A stretch of DNA of 64,000 nt from Micromonospora alfalfae (GCF_022230925.1 NZ_JAKKFH010000045.1:1-64000), one strand, 5' to 3'; counted from the stretch's first letter, positions 1-8,420 are shown. The notes: generated by a model not told the origin, from the sequence alone. Translations and numbers: made by a program.

Positions 1-139
1 TCGGTGCGCTCGTCGGAACGGCGCCGCCGACCGCCGACGTTCGGGGCTGGGAGCCGCTCCGGCGTGCGGATCGCGGTAGGTAGTGACGGCAGAGGCCAAC
101 GATGCCGCGCCCGAGCGCACCGCCCCGACGAGCGGCGCA

Positions 140-145
140 TAGGAT
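140..145 (+). promoter_or_regulatory. -10 box of proS (leaderless type)
   Basis: TAGGAT lies 8 nt before the ATG at 154, and no purine-rich ribosome-binding site separates them. This spacing puts transcription start at or next to the start codon, as in leaderless actinobacterial mRNAs. No convincing -35 is visible. Confidence 0.5.
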
Positions 146-153
146 GTGCGGTC

Positions 154-1560
154 ATGGCACGCGTGCTCACTCCCCGTGCGGAGGATTTTCCCCGCTGGTA
201 CCAGGACCTGATCGCCAAGGCGAAGCTGGCCGACAACGGCCCGGTTCGCGGCACCATGGTCATCCGACCGGCCGGCTACGCCATCTGGGAGCGTATGCAG
301 GCTGAGATGGACGCTCGGATCAAGGCGGCGGGTGCGGAGAACGCGTACTTCCCGCTGTTCATCCCGGAGAGCTACCTCAAGCGCGAGGCGCAGCACGTCG
401 AGGGCTTCTCGCCGGAGCTGGCGGTCGTCACCCACGGTGGTGGCAAGCCCCTGGCCGAGCCGGTGGTGGTGCGTCCGACCAGCGAGACGGTCATCGGCGA
501 GTTCATGGCCAAGTGGATCGACTCGTACCGGGACCTGCCGCTGCTGCTCAACCAGTGGGCGAACGTGGTCCGGTGGGAGCTGCGTCCGCGGATCTTCCTG
601 CGTACCAGCGAGTTCCTCTGGCAGGAGGGACACACCGCGCACGCCACCCGTGAGGACGCCCGGGCGTACGCGCGGCGGATCCTGCACGAGGCGTACGAGG
701 ACCTGATGGTCAACGTGATCGGCATTCCGGTGGTGGTCGGCCTGAAGACGACGCGCGAGCGCTTCGCCGGGGCGACGGCCACGTACACCTGCGAAGGCAT
801 GATGGGCGACGGTAAGGCGTTGCAGCTGGGCACCAGCCACGAGCTGGGCCAGAACTTCGCCAAGGCGTTCGACATCAGCTACTCCTCCAAGGAGGGCGGC
901 CGGGAGCACGCCTGGACCACCTCCTGGGGCACGTCCACCCGCATGCTCGGCGGCCTGATCATGGCGCACGGCGACGACAACGGCCTGCGCGTGCCGCCGA
1001 GGCTCGCGCCGATCCAGGCGTACGTCATGATCGTCAAGGACGGCGACGGCGTCGGCGAGGCGGCGGCCAAGCTGCGCGACGGCCTGCGCGACGCCGGTGT
1101 CCGGGTCGCGCTCGACGACCGGACCGACACCCCGTTCGGCCGCCGGGCCGTCGACGCCGAGCTGCGCGGCTATCCGGTACGCGTCGAGGTCGGCCCCCGT
1201 GACCTGGCCGTGGGCAACGCGACTGTGGTGCGTCGGACCGACGGTTCGAAGACCCCGACCCCGGTGGCGGACGTGGTCACCGCGGTGCTGGCCGCCCTGG
1301 AGACCGACCAGCAGGTGCTGCACGACCAGGCGCTGGCCAACCGCGAGTCGCGCACCGTGGAGGTGGCCACCCTGGCCGAGGCGATCGAGGCCGCCGCGAC
1401 CGGCTGGGCACGGGTGCCGTGGTCGGCGGTCGGTGTGGCCGGTGAGGCGGAGGCGAACGGTCAGGGCGTCACGGTGCGCTGCCTGCTGCGCGCCGACGGT
1501 TCGGTACCGGACTCGGAGGACGAGCCGGATCTGGTCGCCATCCTCGCCCGCGCCTACTGA
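154..1560 (+). CDS. proS: Prolyl-tRNA synthetase (archaeal/eukaryote-like type)
   Basis: This cytoplasmic class II aminoacyl-tRNA synthetase charges tRNA-Pro with proline. The 468-residue product has the class II core in its first half (RPTSETVIGEFM, then WELRPRIFLRTSEFLWQEGH), a clear motif 3 (GTSTRMLGGLIMAHGDDNGL), and an anticodon-binding domain from about residue 280. There is no editing insertion between motifs 2 and 3, so it is the short eukaryote/archaeal-like form found in many actinobacteria. The frame is open upstream to position 4, but family similarity begins at MARVLTPRAEDFPRWY and a -10-like box sits 8 nt before this ATG, so 154 was chosen. The next gene starts 1 nt after the stop. 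Confidence 0.96.
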   Translation: MARVLTPRAEDFPRWYQDLIAKAKLADNGPVRGTMVIRPAGYAIWERMQAEMDARIKAAGAENAYFPLFIPESYLKREAQHVEGFSPELAVVTHGGGKPLAEPVVVRPTSETVIGEFMAKWIDSYRDLPLLLNQWANVVRWELRPRIFLRTSEFLWQEGHTAHATREDARAYARRILHEAYEDLMVNVIGIPVVVGLKTTRERFAGATATYTCEGMMGDGKALQLGTSHELGQNFAKAFDISYSSKEGGREHAWTTSWGTSTRMLGGLIMAHGDDNGLRVPPRLAPIQAYVMIVKDGDGVGEAAAKLRDGLRDAGVRVALDDRTDTPFGRRAVDAELRGYPVRVEVGPRDLAVGNATVVRRTDGSKTPTPVADVVTAVLAALETDQQVLHDQALANRESRTVEVATLAEAIEAAATGWARVPWSAVGVAGEAEANGQGVTVRCLLRADGSVPDSEDEPDLVAILARAY

Positions 1561-1561
1561 G

Positions 1562-2230
1562 GTGTGGCCGGGTAACCCCGTCGACCGGTTCGAGCCGGGT
1601 CGGCTGATCATGCATCGGAACGTGCGGCACGGCCGGATCGGGTGGGTCCGGCCGGCCCGCGTGGTCAGCGACGACGATCGAGGGTTGCTGGTCTGGATCG
1701 CCCGGGACTCGCCGGTGGCCCACGAGGTGACCGAGGCCGGGCTGGGGATGCGGGCGATGCCGTTCGCCGAGTGGATCTCGTCGACGTACCGGTTGGCGGA
1801 GGGGCGCTGGAACGGCCCGCCGCTGTTGAAGTTCCTGCCCACCGGGGCGGCGCACTCCGTCTGGTGGTTCTCCGACGCCCAGGGTCGGTTCGCCCACTGG
1901 TACGTCAACCTTGAGGAGCCCGGTGTCCGCTGGGACGACGGCCCGGTGGCCGGTGTCGACGTGGTGGACCAGGACCTGGACGTGGTGGTGTGGCCGGACC
2001 GCAGCTGGGAGTGGAAGGACGAGGGCGAGTTCGTCGAGCGGCTCGCCTTCGGCGCCGACTACTGGGTGACCGACGAGAAGGCGGTCCGCGCCGAGGGGGA
2101 GCGGGTGATCGCGCTCGCCGAGGCCGGCGAGTTCCCGTTCGACGGCACCTGGTGTGACTTCACACCCCCGCCAGAATGGGGCATACCGGACAAAATGCCG
2201 CCGGGGTGGGATCGCCCGCCGGTTCGCTGA
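1562..2230 (+). CDS. DUF402 domain protein (FomD-like)
   Basis: The 222-residue cytoplasmic protein resembles the DUF402/FomD family, some members of which hydrolyse nucleoside di- or triphosphates. The visible family pattern is a W/F-rich beta-barrel (SVWWFSDAQGRFAHWYVNLE), followed by an acidic stretch (DDGPVAGVDVVDQDLDVVVWPD) and WEWKDEGEF, which supplies the conserved carboxylates. The GTG at 1562 follows the proS stop by one base, implying translational coupling; an in-frame ATG at 1610 is an alternative start. The substrate cannot be read from sequence. Co-transcription with proS is inferred from spacing. Confidence 0.75.
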   Translation: MWPGNPVDRFEPGRLIMHRNVRHGRIGWVRPARVVSDDDRGLLVWIARDSPVAHEVTEAGLGMRAMPFAEWISSTYRLAEGRWNGPPLLKFLPTGAAHSVWWFSDAQGRFAHWYVNLEEPGVRWDDGPVAGVDVVDQDLDVVVWPDRSWEWKDEGEFVERLAFGADYWVTDEKAVRAEGERVIALAEAGEFPFDGTWCDFTPPPEWGIPDKMPPGWDRPPVR

Positions 2231-2458
2231 ACGGTGTTCCAGGTCACCGACAACGGGTGTACGGGTCCGATGCGCGAGATCGGCATCGGATCTGGCAGAA
2301 TAGGTCGCTGGTATCCGGCGCGCGTCCGGCGCCCTCTAACCCGGGCACGTCGCCAGTCCACCGAGTAGTCTCCGGCCCAACCCCACGGGTCCGGTCGGCG
2401 CTCACCCATGCACACCGCCCGCCTGGGCCGGTGAGATCGCAACAGGAGCGAAACAACT
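2231..2458 (+). promoter_or_regulatory. Upstream region of the rpsP operon
   Basis: This 228-bp gap holds no gene. A -10-like CAGAAT at 2296-2301 is the best promoter candidate; it would leave a leader of about 150 nt before rpsP. An AGGAG-type ribosome-binding site (CAGGAGCG) precedes the GTG at 2459. No clear -35 or attenuator hairpin was seen. Confidence 0.35.
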
Positions 2459-2965
2459 GTGGCCGTAAAGATCCGGCTCCTGCGGATGGGCAAGATCCGC
2501 AACCCGCAGTACCGCATCGTCATCGCCGACTCGCGCACCAAGCGCGACGGCCGGGCGATCGAGTTCGTCGGGATTTACCAGCCCAAGGAAGACCCCTCGA
2601 TCATCGAGGTCAAGTCGGAGCGGGTCCAGTACTGGCTTTCCGTCGGCGCTCAGCCGAGCGAGGCGGTGCAGCGGCTGCTGGAGCTGACCGGTGACTGGCA
2701 GAAGTACAAGGGCCTGCCGGCCCCGCCGCCGCTCCTGGTCGCCCCCGAGCGGGCCGACCGCAAGGCGGCGTACGAGGCTGAGGCGAAGGCCGCCGCCGGG
2801 CTCGCCCCGGAGACCCCGGCCAAGCCGGCCAAGAAGGCCGCCAAGGCCGCCGAGGCTCCGAAGACCGAGGCGCCGGCCGCCGAGGCTCCGAAGACCGAGG
2901 CGCCGGCTGCCGAGGCTCCGAAGACCGAGGCTCCGGCCGCTGCCGACGCCGGTGAGCAGGCCTGA
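2459..2965 (+). CDS. rpsP: 30S ribosomal protein S16 with extended Ala/Pro/Glu tail
   Basis: S16 binds 16S rRNA and helps assemble the small subunit. The first 80 or so residues are canonical S16 (VKIRLLRMGKIRNPQYRIVI, then WLSVGAQPSEAV). The protein is 168 residues against roughly 80-100 in most bacteria. The extra part is Lys/Ala-rich and then carries three tandem copies of a decapeptide, EAPKTEAPAA. The start is GTG with an upstream GGAG. It heads the conserved rpsP-khpA-rimM-trmD-rplS cluster, with khpA starting 1 nt after its stop. The tail is probably disordered and dispensable for rRNA binding (inference). Confidence 0.97.
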   Translation: MAVKIRLLRMGKIRNPQYRIVIADSRTKRDGRAIEFVGIYQPKEDPSIIEVKSERVQYWLSVGAQPSEAVQRLLELTGDWQKYKGLPAPPPLLVAPERADRKAAYEAEAKAAAGLAPETPAKPAKKAAKAAEAPKTEAPAAEAPKTEAPAAEAPKTEAPAAADAGEQA

Positions 2966-2966
2966 C

Positions 2967-3200
2967 ATGCCACTGCGTCCGGCGTTGGAGCACCTGGTCA
3001 AGGGCATCGTCGACCACCCGGACGACGTCCGGGTGCGGCTGGTCGATTCCCGTCGGGGCAAGCGGCTCGAAGTCCGCGTGCACCCCGAGGACCTCGGCAC
3101 TGTGATCGGGCGGTCCGGCCGGACCGCCAAGGCGCTGCGCCAGGTGATCGGCTCCATCGGCGGGCGCGGGGTTCGCGTCGACATCGTCGACTCGTACTGA
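2967..3200 (+). CDS. khpA: KH-domain RNA-binding protein KhpA
   Basis: A 77-residue single KH-domain protein of the KhpA family, which binds structured RNA and in other Gram-positives acts with KhpB/Jag. The RNA-binding GxxG loop is visible as VIGRSGRTAKALRQVI at about residues 46-61. The gene lies between rpsP and rimM, its usual position in actinobacteria. The start codon follows the rpsP stop by 1 nt and the stop overlaps the rimM start by one base (TGATG), so translational coupling is likely. Confidence 0.93.
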   Translation: MPLRPALEHLVKGIVDHPDDVRVRLVDSRRGKRLEVRVHPEDLGTVIGRSGRTAKALRQVIGSIGGRGVRVDIVDSY

Positions 3201-3754
3201 TGCAGCTCGTCGTCGGCAGGATCGGCAAGCCGCACGGTGTCCGTGGTGAGGTCACCGTCGAAGTGCGGACCGACGAGCCCGAGGCACGGTTCGCCCCCGG
3301 CACAGTGCTGCGCACTGAGCCGGGGGCGACACCCCCGCCAGCCAGCGATGAGCCCGGGGTGCCGTTCCGGGTTCCCGCGGAGCTGACCATCGAGGAATCT
3401 CGCTTCCACCAGGGTCGGGTGCTGATCGCGTTCGAGGGCATCCCGGACCGCAACACCGCTGAGGCGTTGCGCGGGACCCTGCTCGTGGTGGACAGCGCCG
3501 ACGTGACCCCACCGGACGACCCGGAGGAGTTCCACGACCATCAGCTGGTCGGGTTGGCCGTGGTGACCCCGGCCGGCGAACGCCTGGGCGAGGTCGCCCG
3601 CATCGACCACGCGCCCTCGTCCGACCTGCTGGTGCTGCGGCGCCCCGAGGGGCGTACCGCGTTGATCCCGTTCGTCCGGGCGATCGTTCCGGAGGTCGAC
3701 CTGGCCGGTGGACGTGTGATCGTCGACCCGCCAGCCGGACTGCTCGACCTTTAG
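3200..3754 (+). CDS. rimM: 16S rRNA processing protein RimM
   Basis: RimM is a 30S maturation factor that binds S19 and assists 16S rRNA processing. The 184-residue protein has the N-terminal RimM barrel (VVGRIGKPHGVRGEVTVEV) and a C-terminal PRC-barrel (DHQLVGLAVVTPAGERLGEV, then LIPFVRAIVPEVDL). Between them, around residues 35-60, is a short Pro-rich insertion. The ATG shares one base with the khpA stop. The stop is 11 nt before trmD, fitting one operon. Confidence 0.94.
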   Translation: MQLVVGRIGKPHGVRGEVTVEVRTDEPEARFAPGTVLRTEPGATPPPASDEPGVPFRVPAELTIEESRFHQGRVLIAFEGIPDRNTAEALRGTLLVVDSADVTPPDDPEEFHDHQLVGLAVVTPAGERLGEVARIDHAPSSDLLVLRRPEGRTALIPFVRAIVPEVDLAGGRVIVDPPAGLLDL

Positions 3755-3765
3755 GACCAGCCCGC

Positions 3766-4539
3766 ATGCGCGTCGACGTCGTGTCGATCTTTCCGGAGTA
3801 CTTCGCCCCGCTCGACCTGTCGCTGATCGGACGGGCGCGGGCCAACGGCGTACTCCAGCTCGCCGTGCACGACCTGCGGACCTGGACCCACGACGTGCAC
3901 CGCACTGTCGACGACACCCCCTACGGTGGCGGGCCGGGAATGGTGATGCGCCCCGAGCCGTGGGGTGAGGCACTGGACGCCCTCGCGCCGGTCGACGCCC
4001 CGCCGCCAAGGCTGCTGGTGCCGTCGCCGGCCGGTGCCCCCTTCACCCAGGCCATGGCGTACGAGTTGGCGGCCGAGTCGCATCTGCTCTTCGCCTGCGG
4101 CCGCTACGAGGGGATCGACCAGCGGGTCCTGGCGCACGCCGCCACCCGGATGCCGGTCACCGAGGTGTCGCTCGGTGACTACGTGCTCTTCGGCGGCGAG
4201 GTCGCGGTCCTGGTGATGCTGGAGGCGGTCACCCGGCTGCTGCCCGGGGTGCTGGGCAACGCGGGCTCGCTGGACGAGGAGTCGCACGCGCACGGGCTGC
4301 TGGAGGCGCCGATCTACACCAAGCCGCCGAGTTGGCGTGGGCACGACGTGCCGGAGGTGCTCCGCTCCGGTGACCACGGCAAGATCGCCCGCTGGCGGCG
4401 CGAGGAGGGCCTGCTGCGAACTGCCGCCCGCCGGCCGGACCTGCTGGCCGCGCTGCCTGCCGATCGGCTCGACAAACGGGACATCGCGGCCCTGGACCAG
4501 GCCGGATTTCAACCTCCACCGGGGGATGTGGCAAAGTAG
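3766..4539 (+). CDS. trmD: tRNA (guanine-N1)-methyltransferase
   Basis: TrmD makes m1G37 in tRNAs from S-adenosylmethionine, preventing +1 frameshifts. The 257-residue protein shows SPOUT knot signatures: MRVDVVSIFPEYF at the start, TPYGGGPGMVM, FACGRYEGIDQRV, and GDYVLFGGEVAVLVM, which forms the trefoil-knot SAM pocket. Length matches the family. It follows rimM by 11 nt in the conserved ribosome-maturation operon. Confidence 0.97.
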   Translation: MRVDVVSIFPEYFAPLDLSLIGRARANGVLQLAVHDLRTWTHDVHRTVDDTPYGGGPGMVMRPEPWGEALDALAPVDAPPPRLLVPSPAGAPFTQAMAYELAAESHLLFACGRYEGIDQRVLAHAATRMPVTEVSLGDYVLFGGEVAVLVMLEAVTRLLPGVLGNAGSLDEESHAHGLLEAPIYTKPPSWRGHDVPEVLRSGDHGKIARWRREEGLLRTAARRPDLLAALPADRLDKRDIAALDQAGFQPPPGDVAK

Positions 4540-4682
4540 GGGGGTTGCCGCATCCGTCCGCGCCCGCGGTCGGCTGCGAGGATCCCCGACCGGGGTCGGT
4601 CCGCCGATCACCACCCGGGGATCAGAATCACCCACCCGCGCACCGAGTGACGGTGCGCCGTGAGCCTTACGAGGACACAGCG

Positions 4683-5039
4683 ATGAATATCCTGGACGCC
4701 CTTGACGCCCAGTCGAAGCGGACCGACCTTCCCGACTTCCGGGCCGGTGACACCGTCAAGGTGCACGCCCGCGTTGTCGAGGGCGCCCGGTCCCGTGTCC
4801 AGATCTTCCAGGGCGTCGTGATCCGCCGCCAGGGTGACGGTCTGCGCGAGACCTTCTCGGTCCGCAAGGTCAGCTTCGGTGTCGGGGTCGAGCGGACCTA
4901 CCCGATCAACGGCCCGGGCATCGACCGGATCGAGGTCGTGACCCGCGGTGCCGTGCGTCGCGCCAAGCTCTACTACCTGCGCGAGCTGCGCGGCAAGAAG
5001 GCCAAGATCAAGGAGAAGCGGGAGAAGCAGCCCAGCTGA
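4683..5039 (+). CDS. rplS: 50S ribosomal protein L19
   Basis: L19 sits at the 30S-50S interface. The 118-residue product is canonical (DFRAGDTVKVHARVVEG, then RETFSVRKVSFGVGVERTYP) with a Lys-rich tail. The reading frame is open upstream, but the ATG at 4683, with GAGGA just before it, matches the conserved N-terminus. The 143-bp gap after trmD has no clear terminator, so read-through from the rpsP operon is possible. A strong terminator follows at 5160. Confidence 0.97.
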   Translation: MNILDALDAQSKRTDLPDFRAGDTVKVHARVVEGARSRVQIFQGVVIRRQGDGLRETFSVRKVSFGVGVERTYPINGPGIDRIEVVTRGAVRRAKLYYLRELRGKKAKIKEKREKQPS

Positions 5040-5159
5040 CTTCCCGCTCGCCACGCCGCCCGAGCTGCGCGTATGCCGTAACGACCAGAGCGCACTACCC
5101 TGGTCGGTACGGGCGCAGCGAGGCGGCGGGCCCGCCCAGGTGGCGGGCAGTTGTCCACT

Positions 5160-5205
5160 ACCGCCCGTGGAGCCTCGACGAGGCTCCCGGGCGGTGGTGT
5201 TTTCT
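5160..5205 (+). terminator. Rho-independent terminator after rplS
   Basis: An 17-bp stem (ACCGCCCG...GGAGCCTCG against CGAGGCTCCCGGGCGGT, with one bulged T) spans 5160-5195 and is followed by GGTGTTTTCT. This is the clearest stem-plus-T-tract terminator in the window. It separates the ribosomal operon from lepB. Confidence 0.85.
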
Positions 5206-5225
5206 GCGGACCGGGGAGTGGCGTG

Positions 5226-6092
5226 GTGCAGACGCTTGACGAGGACGGCACCGTCGATCCGTGGCGCCGACGGGCTCGCCGCACCCGCCGGCAGATGCCT
5301 CTCTGGCAGGAGCTGCCGCTGCTGCTGGTGGTCGCTTTCTGCCTCGCGGTGCTGATCCGCACCTTCCTGCTCCAGGCGTTCTTCATTCCGTCCGGCTCGA
5401 TGGAGGACACCCTCCTCGTCGGTGACCGGGTGCTGGTCAACAAGGTCGTCTACGACGTTCGTGACCCGCTGCGCGGCGAGGTGGTGGTCTTCCGGGGCAC
5501 CGACCGCTGGGCGCCACAAGTCGACGAGCAGCCGAAGCCCGGTGTCGGCGGCCGGCTCGCCCGCACCGTCGGCGACCTGGTCGGGGTGAGCCGCCCCGGT
5601 GAGAAGGACTTCATCAAACGGGTGATCGGTCTCCCAGGTGACCGGGTCAGGTGCTGCGACAGTCAGGGCCGGGTGACAGTCAACGGCATCCCGCTCAACG
5701 AGTCGTACGTCCTGCGGGACTCACCCCTGGACCTGCCACCCAACCCGGCGGAGTGTCGCTCCCGGCGCTTCGACGAGATCGTCGTGCCACCCGGTCAGAT
5801 CTTCGTGATGGGTGACCACCGTGAGGTCTCCCAGGACGCGCGTTGCCAGGGGCCGGTGCCGATCGACAACGTGGTCGGCCGGGCCTTCATGGTGGTCTGG
5901 CCGTCGTCGCGATGGAGCGCGCTGTCGGTGCCGTCCACGTTCGAGGATGTCTCCGGGCCGGCCACGGCGTCCCCCGGTGCGACTCCGGCGCGACCGACTC
6001 CGCAGGGCGGTGCGCTGCTGATGCTTCCGTTGGCAGTCGCACTACGCGGTTCCCGCGCGTTCCGGACGGTGCCGTCCAGCCGGGCAACGTAG
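5226..6092 (+). CDS. lepB: Signal peptidase I, copy 1
   Basis: This membrane protease cleaves signal peptides from Sec and Tat substrates. An N-terminal Arg-rich segment precedes one membrane helix (LPLLLVVAFCLAVLIRTFLL). The catalytic Ser is in FFIPSGSMEDTL and the general-base Lys in DFIKRVIGLPGDRV; the GDHREVS box follows. Two Cys (RCCDSQG) lie just after the Lys box. The C-terminus has a second hydrophobic stretch (LLMLPLAVALRG). GTG at 5226 was chosen because GGAG at 5215-5218 is then 7 nt away; GTG at 5223 is equally in frame. A second paralogue follows at 6103. Confidence 0.93.
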   Translation: MQTLDEDGTVDPWRRRARRTRRQMPLWQELPLLLVVAFCLAVLIRTFLLQAFFIPSGSMEDTLLVGDRVLVNKVVYDVRDPLRGEVVVFRGTDRWAPQVDEQPKPGVGGRLARTVGDLVGVSRPGEKDFIKRVIGLPGDRVRCCDSQGRVTVNGIPLNESYVLRDSPLDLPPNPAECRSRRFDEIVVPPGQIFVMGDHREVSQDARCQGPVPIDNVVGRAFMVVWPSSRWSALSVPSTFEDVSGPATASPGATPARPTPQGGALLMLPLAVALRGSRAFRTVPSSRAT

Positions 6093-6095
6093 GCT
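6090..6095 (+). promoter_or_regulatory. -10 box of second lepB (leaderless type)
   Basis: TAGGCT ends 7 nt before the GTG at 6103 and no Shine-Dalgarno sequence lies between them. The box overlaps the 3' end of the first lepB, so the two paralogues may be transcribed separately as well as together. Confidence 0.5.
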
Positions 6096-6102
6096 CCTTG
6101 GC

Positions 6103-6738
6103 GTGATTGACGAGCAGACCGACAAGCCGCGCAGTTCCTTCTGGAAGGAGCTGCCGATCCTGCTGGGTGTGGCGATCCTGGTCGCGGTGCTGGTCCGCGC
6201 CTTCGTGCTGCAGACCTTCTTCATCCCCTCCCCGTCCATGGAAAACACTCTCAAGATCGATGACCGGGTGCTGGTCAACAAGCTGGTCTACGACTTCCGG
6301 TCACCGCACCGCGGCGAGGTGATCGTGTTCAAGGCACCGACCGCGTGGAGCGGCAACCCCGACGGTGAGGACTTCATCAAGCGGGTGATCGGCGTCCCCG
6401 GCGACCACGTGGTCTGCTGCGATCCCGAGGAACGGCTGATGATCAACGGCAAGTCGCTGGACGAGCCGTACATCTTCTCCATGGACGGGATTCGCGACAA
6501 GCCCGCCGACCAGGAGTTCGACATCACCGTGCCGAAGGGCCGGCTGTGGGTGATGGGCGACCACCGCTCCGCCTCCGGCGACTCACTGGAGCACTGGCAG
6601 CAGTCCCAGCAGAACATCACCGAGGCCACCATCCCCGAGGACGACGTGGTCGGGCGGGCGTTCACCGTCTTCTGGCCGTTCAACCGGGCCACCTGGCTGA
6701 CGGTGCCTGACGGCTTCGACGGCATTCCCAAGCCGTAG
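6103..6738 (+). CDS. lepB: Signal peptidase I, copy 2
   Basis: A second type I signal peptidase of 211 residues. It has one N-terminal membrane anchor (LPILLGVAILVAVLVRAFVL), the Ser box FFIPSPSMENTL, the Lys box DFIKRVIGVPGDHV, and the GDHRSASGDS box. It lacks the 40-residue insertion and the C-terminal hydrophobic tail of copy 1. Both copies keep all catalytic residues, so both should be active. They probably differ in substrate preference, since the Ser-box residue before Ser is G in one and P in the other (inference). Confidence 0.95.
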   Translation: MIDEQTDKPRSSFWKELPILLGVAILVAVLVRAFVLQTFFIPSPSMENTLKIDDRVLVNKLVYDFRSPHRGEVIVFKAPTAWSGNPDGEDFIKRVIGVPGDHVVCCDPEERLMINGKSLDEPYIFSMDGIRDKPADQEFDITVPKGRLWVMGDHRSASGDSLEHWQQSQQNITEATIPEDDVVGRAFTVFWPFNRATWLTVPDGFDGIPKP

Positions 6739-6785
6739 GCCGACGGGGCGTGGGCGATCTGCAGTCGGTCTGGCAGGCTGGTGCG

Positions 6786-7271
6786 GTGACCGTCTACACC
6801 CCTCGACGCGCGGCCCGCGTGCTGCTCGTCGACGCGGCCGGCCGGGTCCTGCTGTTCAAGGGCTTCGACCCGGCCCGACCCGGGCACCGCTACTGGTTCA
6901 CCCCCGGCGGTGGGCTCGATCCCGGGGAGGCGCCGGCAGCGGGCGCCGCCCGGGAGTTGGCCGAGGAGACCGGTCTGCGACTCGACCCGGCCCAGTTGGG
7001 CGAGCCGGTCTGGTCCGACGCGACCGACTTCTCCTTCGACGGCATCTGGTACCGCCAGGAGCAGGATTTCTTCAGCTTCCGGGTGGACTCCTGGCAGGTG
7101 GACACCACGGGCTTCAACGACATCGAGCGACGCAGCATCGCCGACCACCGCTGGTGGGTTCCGGACGAGCTGGCCGCCAGCGGTGACCGGTTCTACCCGC
7201 CCGACCTGCCCGCCCTGCTGACCCGGCTGGGGCTGTCGACCACCGCCGGCCAGGGCGAGGCGTCGTGCTGA
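6786..7271 (+). CDS. NUDIX hydrolase
   Basis: The protein (161 residues from GTG 6786) hydrolyses a nucleoside-diphosphate-linked substrate with a divalent metal. A perfect NUDIX box is present: G-x5-E-x7-REL-x-EE-x-GL at GGLDPGEAPAAGAARELAEE. The substrate is not predictable. An upstream in-frame GTG at 6750 would add 12 residues. The 6786 start is preferred because CAGGCT ends 6 nt before it and the conserved fold begins at VTVYTPRRAARVLLVD. The 3' end overlaps rnhB by 7 nt. Confidence 0.85.
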   Translation: MTVYTPRRAARVLLVDAAGRVLLFKGFDPARPGHRYWFTPGGGLDPGEAPAAGAARELAEETGLRLDPAQLGEPVWSDATDFSFDGIWYRQEQDFFSFRVDSWQVDTTGFNDIERRSIADHRWWVPDELAASGDRFYPPDLPALLTRLGLSTTAGQGEASC

Positions 7272-8077
7272 CCCCGCCGCGCACCGTGGTGCGTCGCGAG
7301 GCCGGCCTGTACGCCCTGGAGCGGGCGTTGCAGCGGCGTGGCTTCCGGCACGTCGCCGGGGCCGACGAGGCGGGCCGCGGGGCGTGTGCCGGTCCGCTGG
7401 TCGCCGCCGCGGCGGTGCTGCCCGAGGGGCGGCGCGGCGAGATCGAAGGGCTGGCCGACTCGAAGCTGCTCACCCCGGCCAGCCGGGAACGGGTGTACGC
7501 GGAGGTCGTGGACACCGCGCTCGCGTACGCCGTGGTGGTCATCCCGGCCGAGGAGGTCGACGCCCGGGGTCTGCACGTGTGCAACCTGGCCGCGATGCGC
7601 CGGGCGCTCGCCTCGCTCACCACCCGCCCGGAGTACGTGCTGACCGACGGGTTCGGCGTGGATGGCCTGGGTGTGCCCGGCTTGGCGGTGTGGAAGGGCG
7701 ACCGGGTGGCCGCATGTGTGGCGGCGGCCAGTGTGCTGGCCAAGGTCACCCGGGATCGCCTCATGGTGGAGCTGGACGGGGTGTTCCCGGCGTACGGCTT
7801 CGCCGAGCACAAGGGCTACATCACCCCGGAGCACTCGGCGGCGCTGCGGGAGCACGGGCCGTGCCGCGAGCACCGGTTCTCGTACGTCAATGTCGCCGCG
7901 GTCTCCGGCCGCGACGGCCGGCCGCCGCGCGCCCGACGGCCCGGCGGCCACGGCCCGGATGAGCCGATGGAGCGCTCGTGGGCGTCAGGGGGTACCGTCG
8001 GCGTGGCGTTGGGCGAGCAGCCTCGGCCTCCGACGCCGGTGGGGGAAGATGTGGCCATGGAAGGCGGAGTGCGATGA
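7265..8077 (+). CDS. rnhB: Ribonuclease HII with C-terminal extension
   Basis: RNase HII removes RNA primers and single ribonucleotides from DNA-RNA hybrids. The catalytic DEAGRG motif is at residues 34-39, with LADSKLL at about 63-69 and VLTDGFG as a further acidic site. The family normally ends near the HRFSYVNV motif. Here about 55 extra Gly/Arg/Pro-rich residues run on until the stop overlaps the next gene. The gene overlaps both neighbours, matching the conserved lepB-rnhB-DUF2469 order of actinobacteria. Confidence 0.94.
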   Translation: MLTPPRTVVRREAGLYALERALQRRGFRHVAGADEAGRGACAGPLVAAAAVLPEGRRGEIEGLADSKLLTPASRERVYAEVVDTALAYAVVVIPAEEVDARGLHVCNLAAMRRALASLTTRPEYVLTDGFGVDGLGVPGLAVWKGDRVAACVAAASVLAKVTRDRLMVELDGVFPAYGFAEHKGYITPEHSAALREHGPCREHRFSYVNVAAVSGRDGRPPRARRPGGHGPDEPMERSWASGGTVGVALGEQPRPPTPVGEDVAMEGGVR

Positions 8078-8397
8078 GCGCGGAAGATCTCGAGAAGTAC
8101 GAGACCGAGATGGAGCTGCAGCTCTACCGGGAGTACCGCGACATTGTCCGCCAATTCTCCTACGTGGTGGAGACGGAGCGTCGGTTCTACCTGGCCAACC
8201 AGGTCGACCTGCACGTGCGTAACTCCGACGGCGAGGTCTACTTCGAGGTCGAGATGCACGACGCCTGGGTGTGGGACATGTACCGTCCTGCCCGCTTCGT
8301 GAAGAACGTCCGGGTGATGACCTTCAAGGACGTCAACGTCGAGGAGCTGGAGAAGCCCGACATCTCACTGCCCGCCGACTCCGGCTTCGGCGGCTGA
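8074..8397 (+). CDS. DUF2469 protein
   Basis: A 107-residue protein of the actinobacteria-specific DUF2469 family, usually encoded directly after rnhB. It begins MSAEDLEKYETEMELQLYRE and contains the conserved DVNVEELEKPDI near the end. It has no signal peptide or membrane segment. The ATG overlaps the rnhB stop (ATGA). The function is not known; its strict linkage to rnhB suggests a role with nucleic acids, which is only inference. Confidence 0.93.
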   Translation: MSAEDLEKYETEMELQLYREYRDIVRQFSYVVETERRFYLANQVDLHVRNSDGEVYFEVEMHDAWVWDMYRPARFVKNVRVMTFKDVNVEELEKPDISLPADSGFGG

Positions 8398-8420
8398 GCG
8401 CACCCGAGCCGCCGGGCCGT

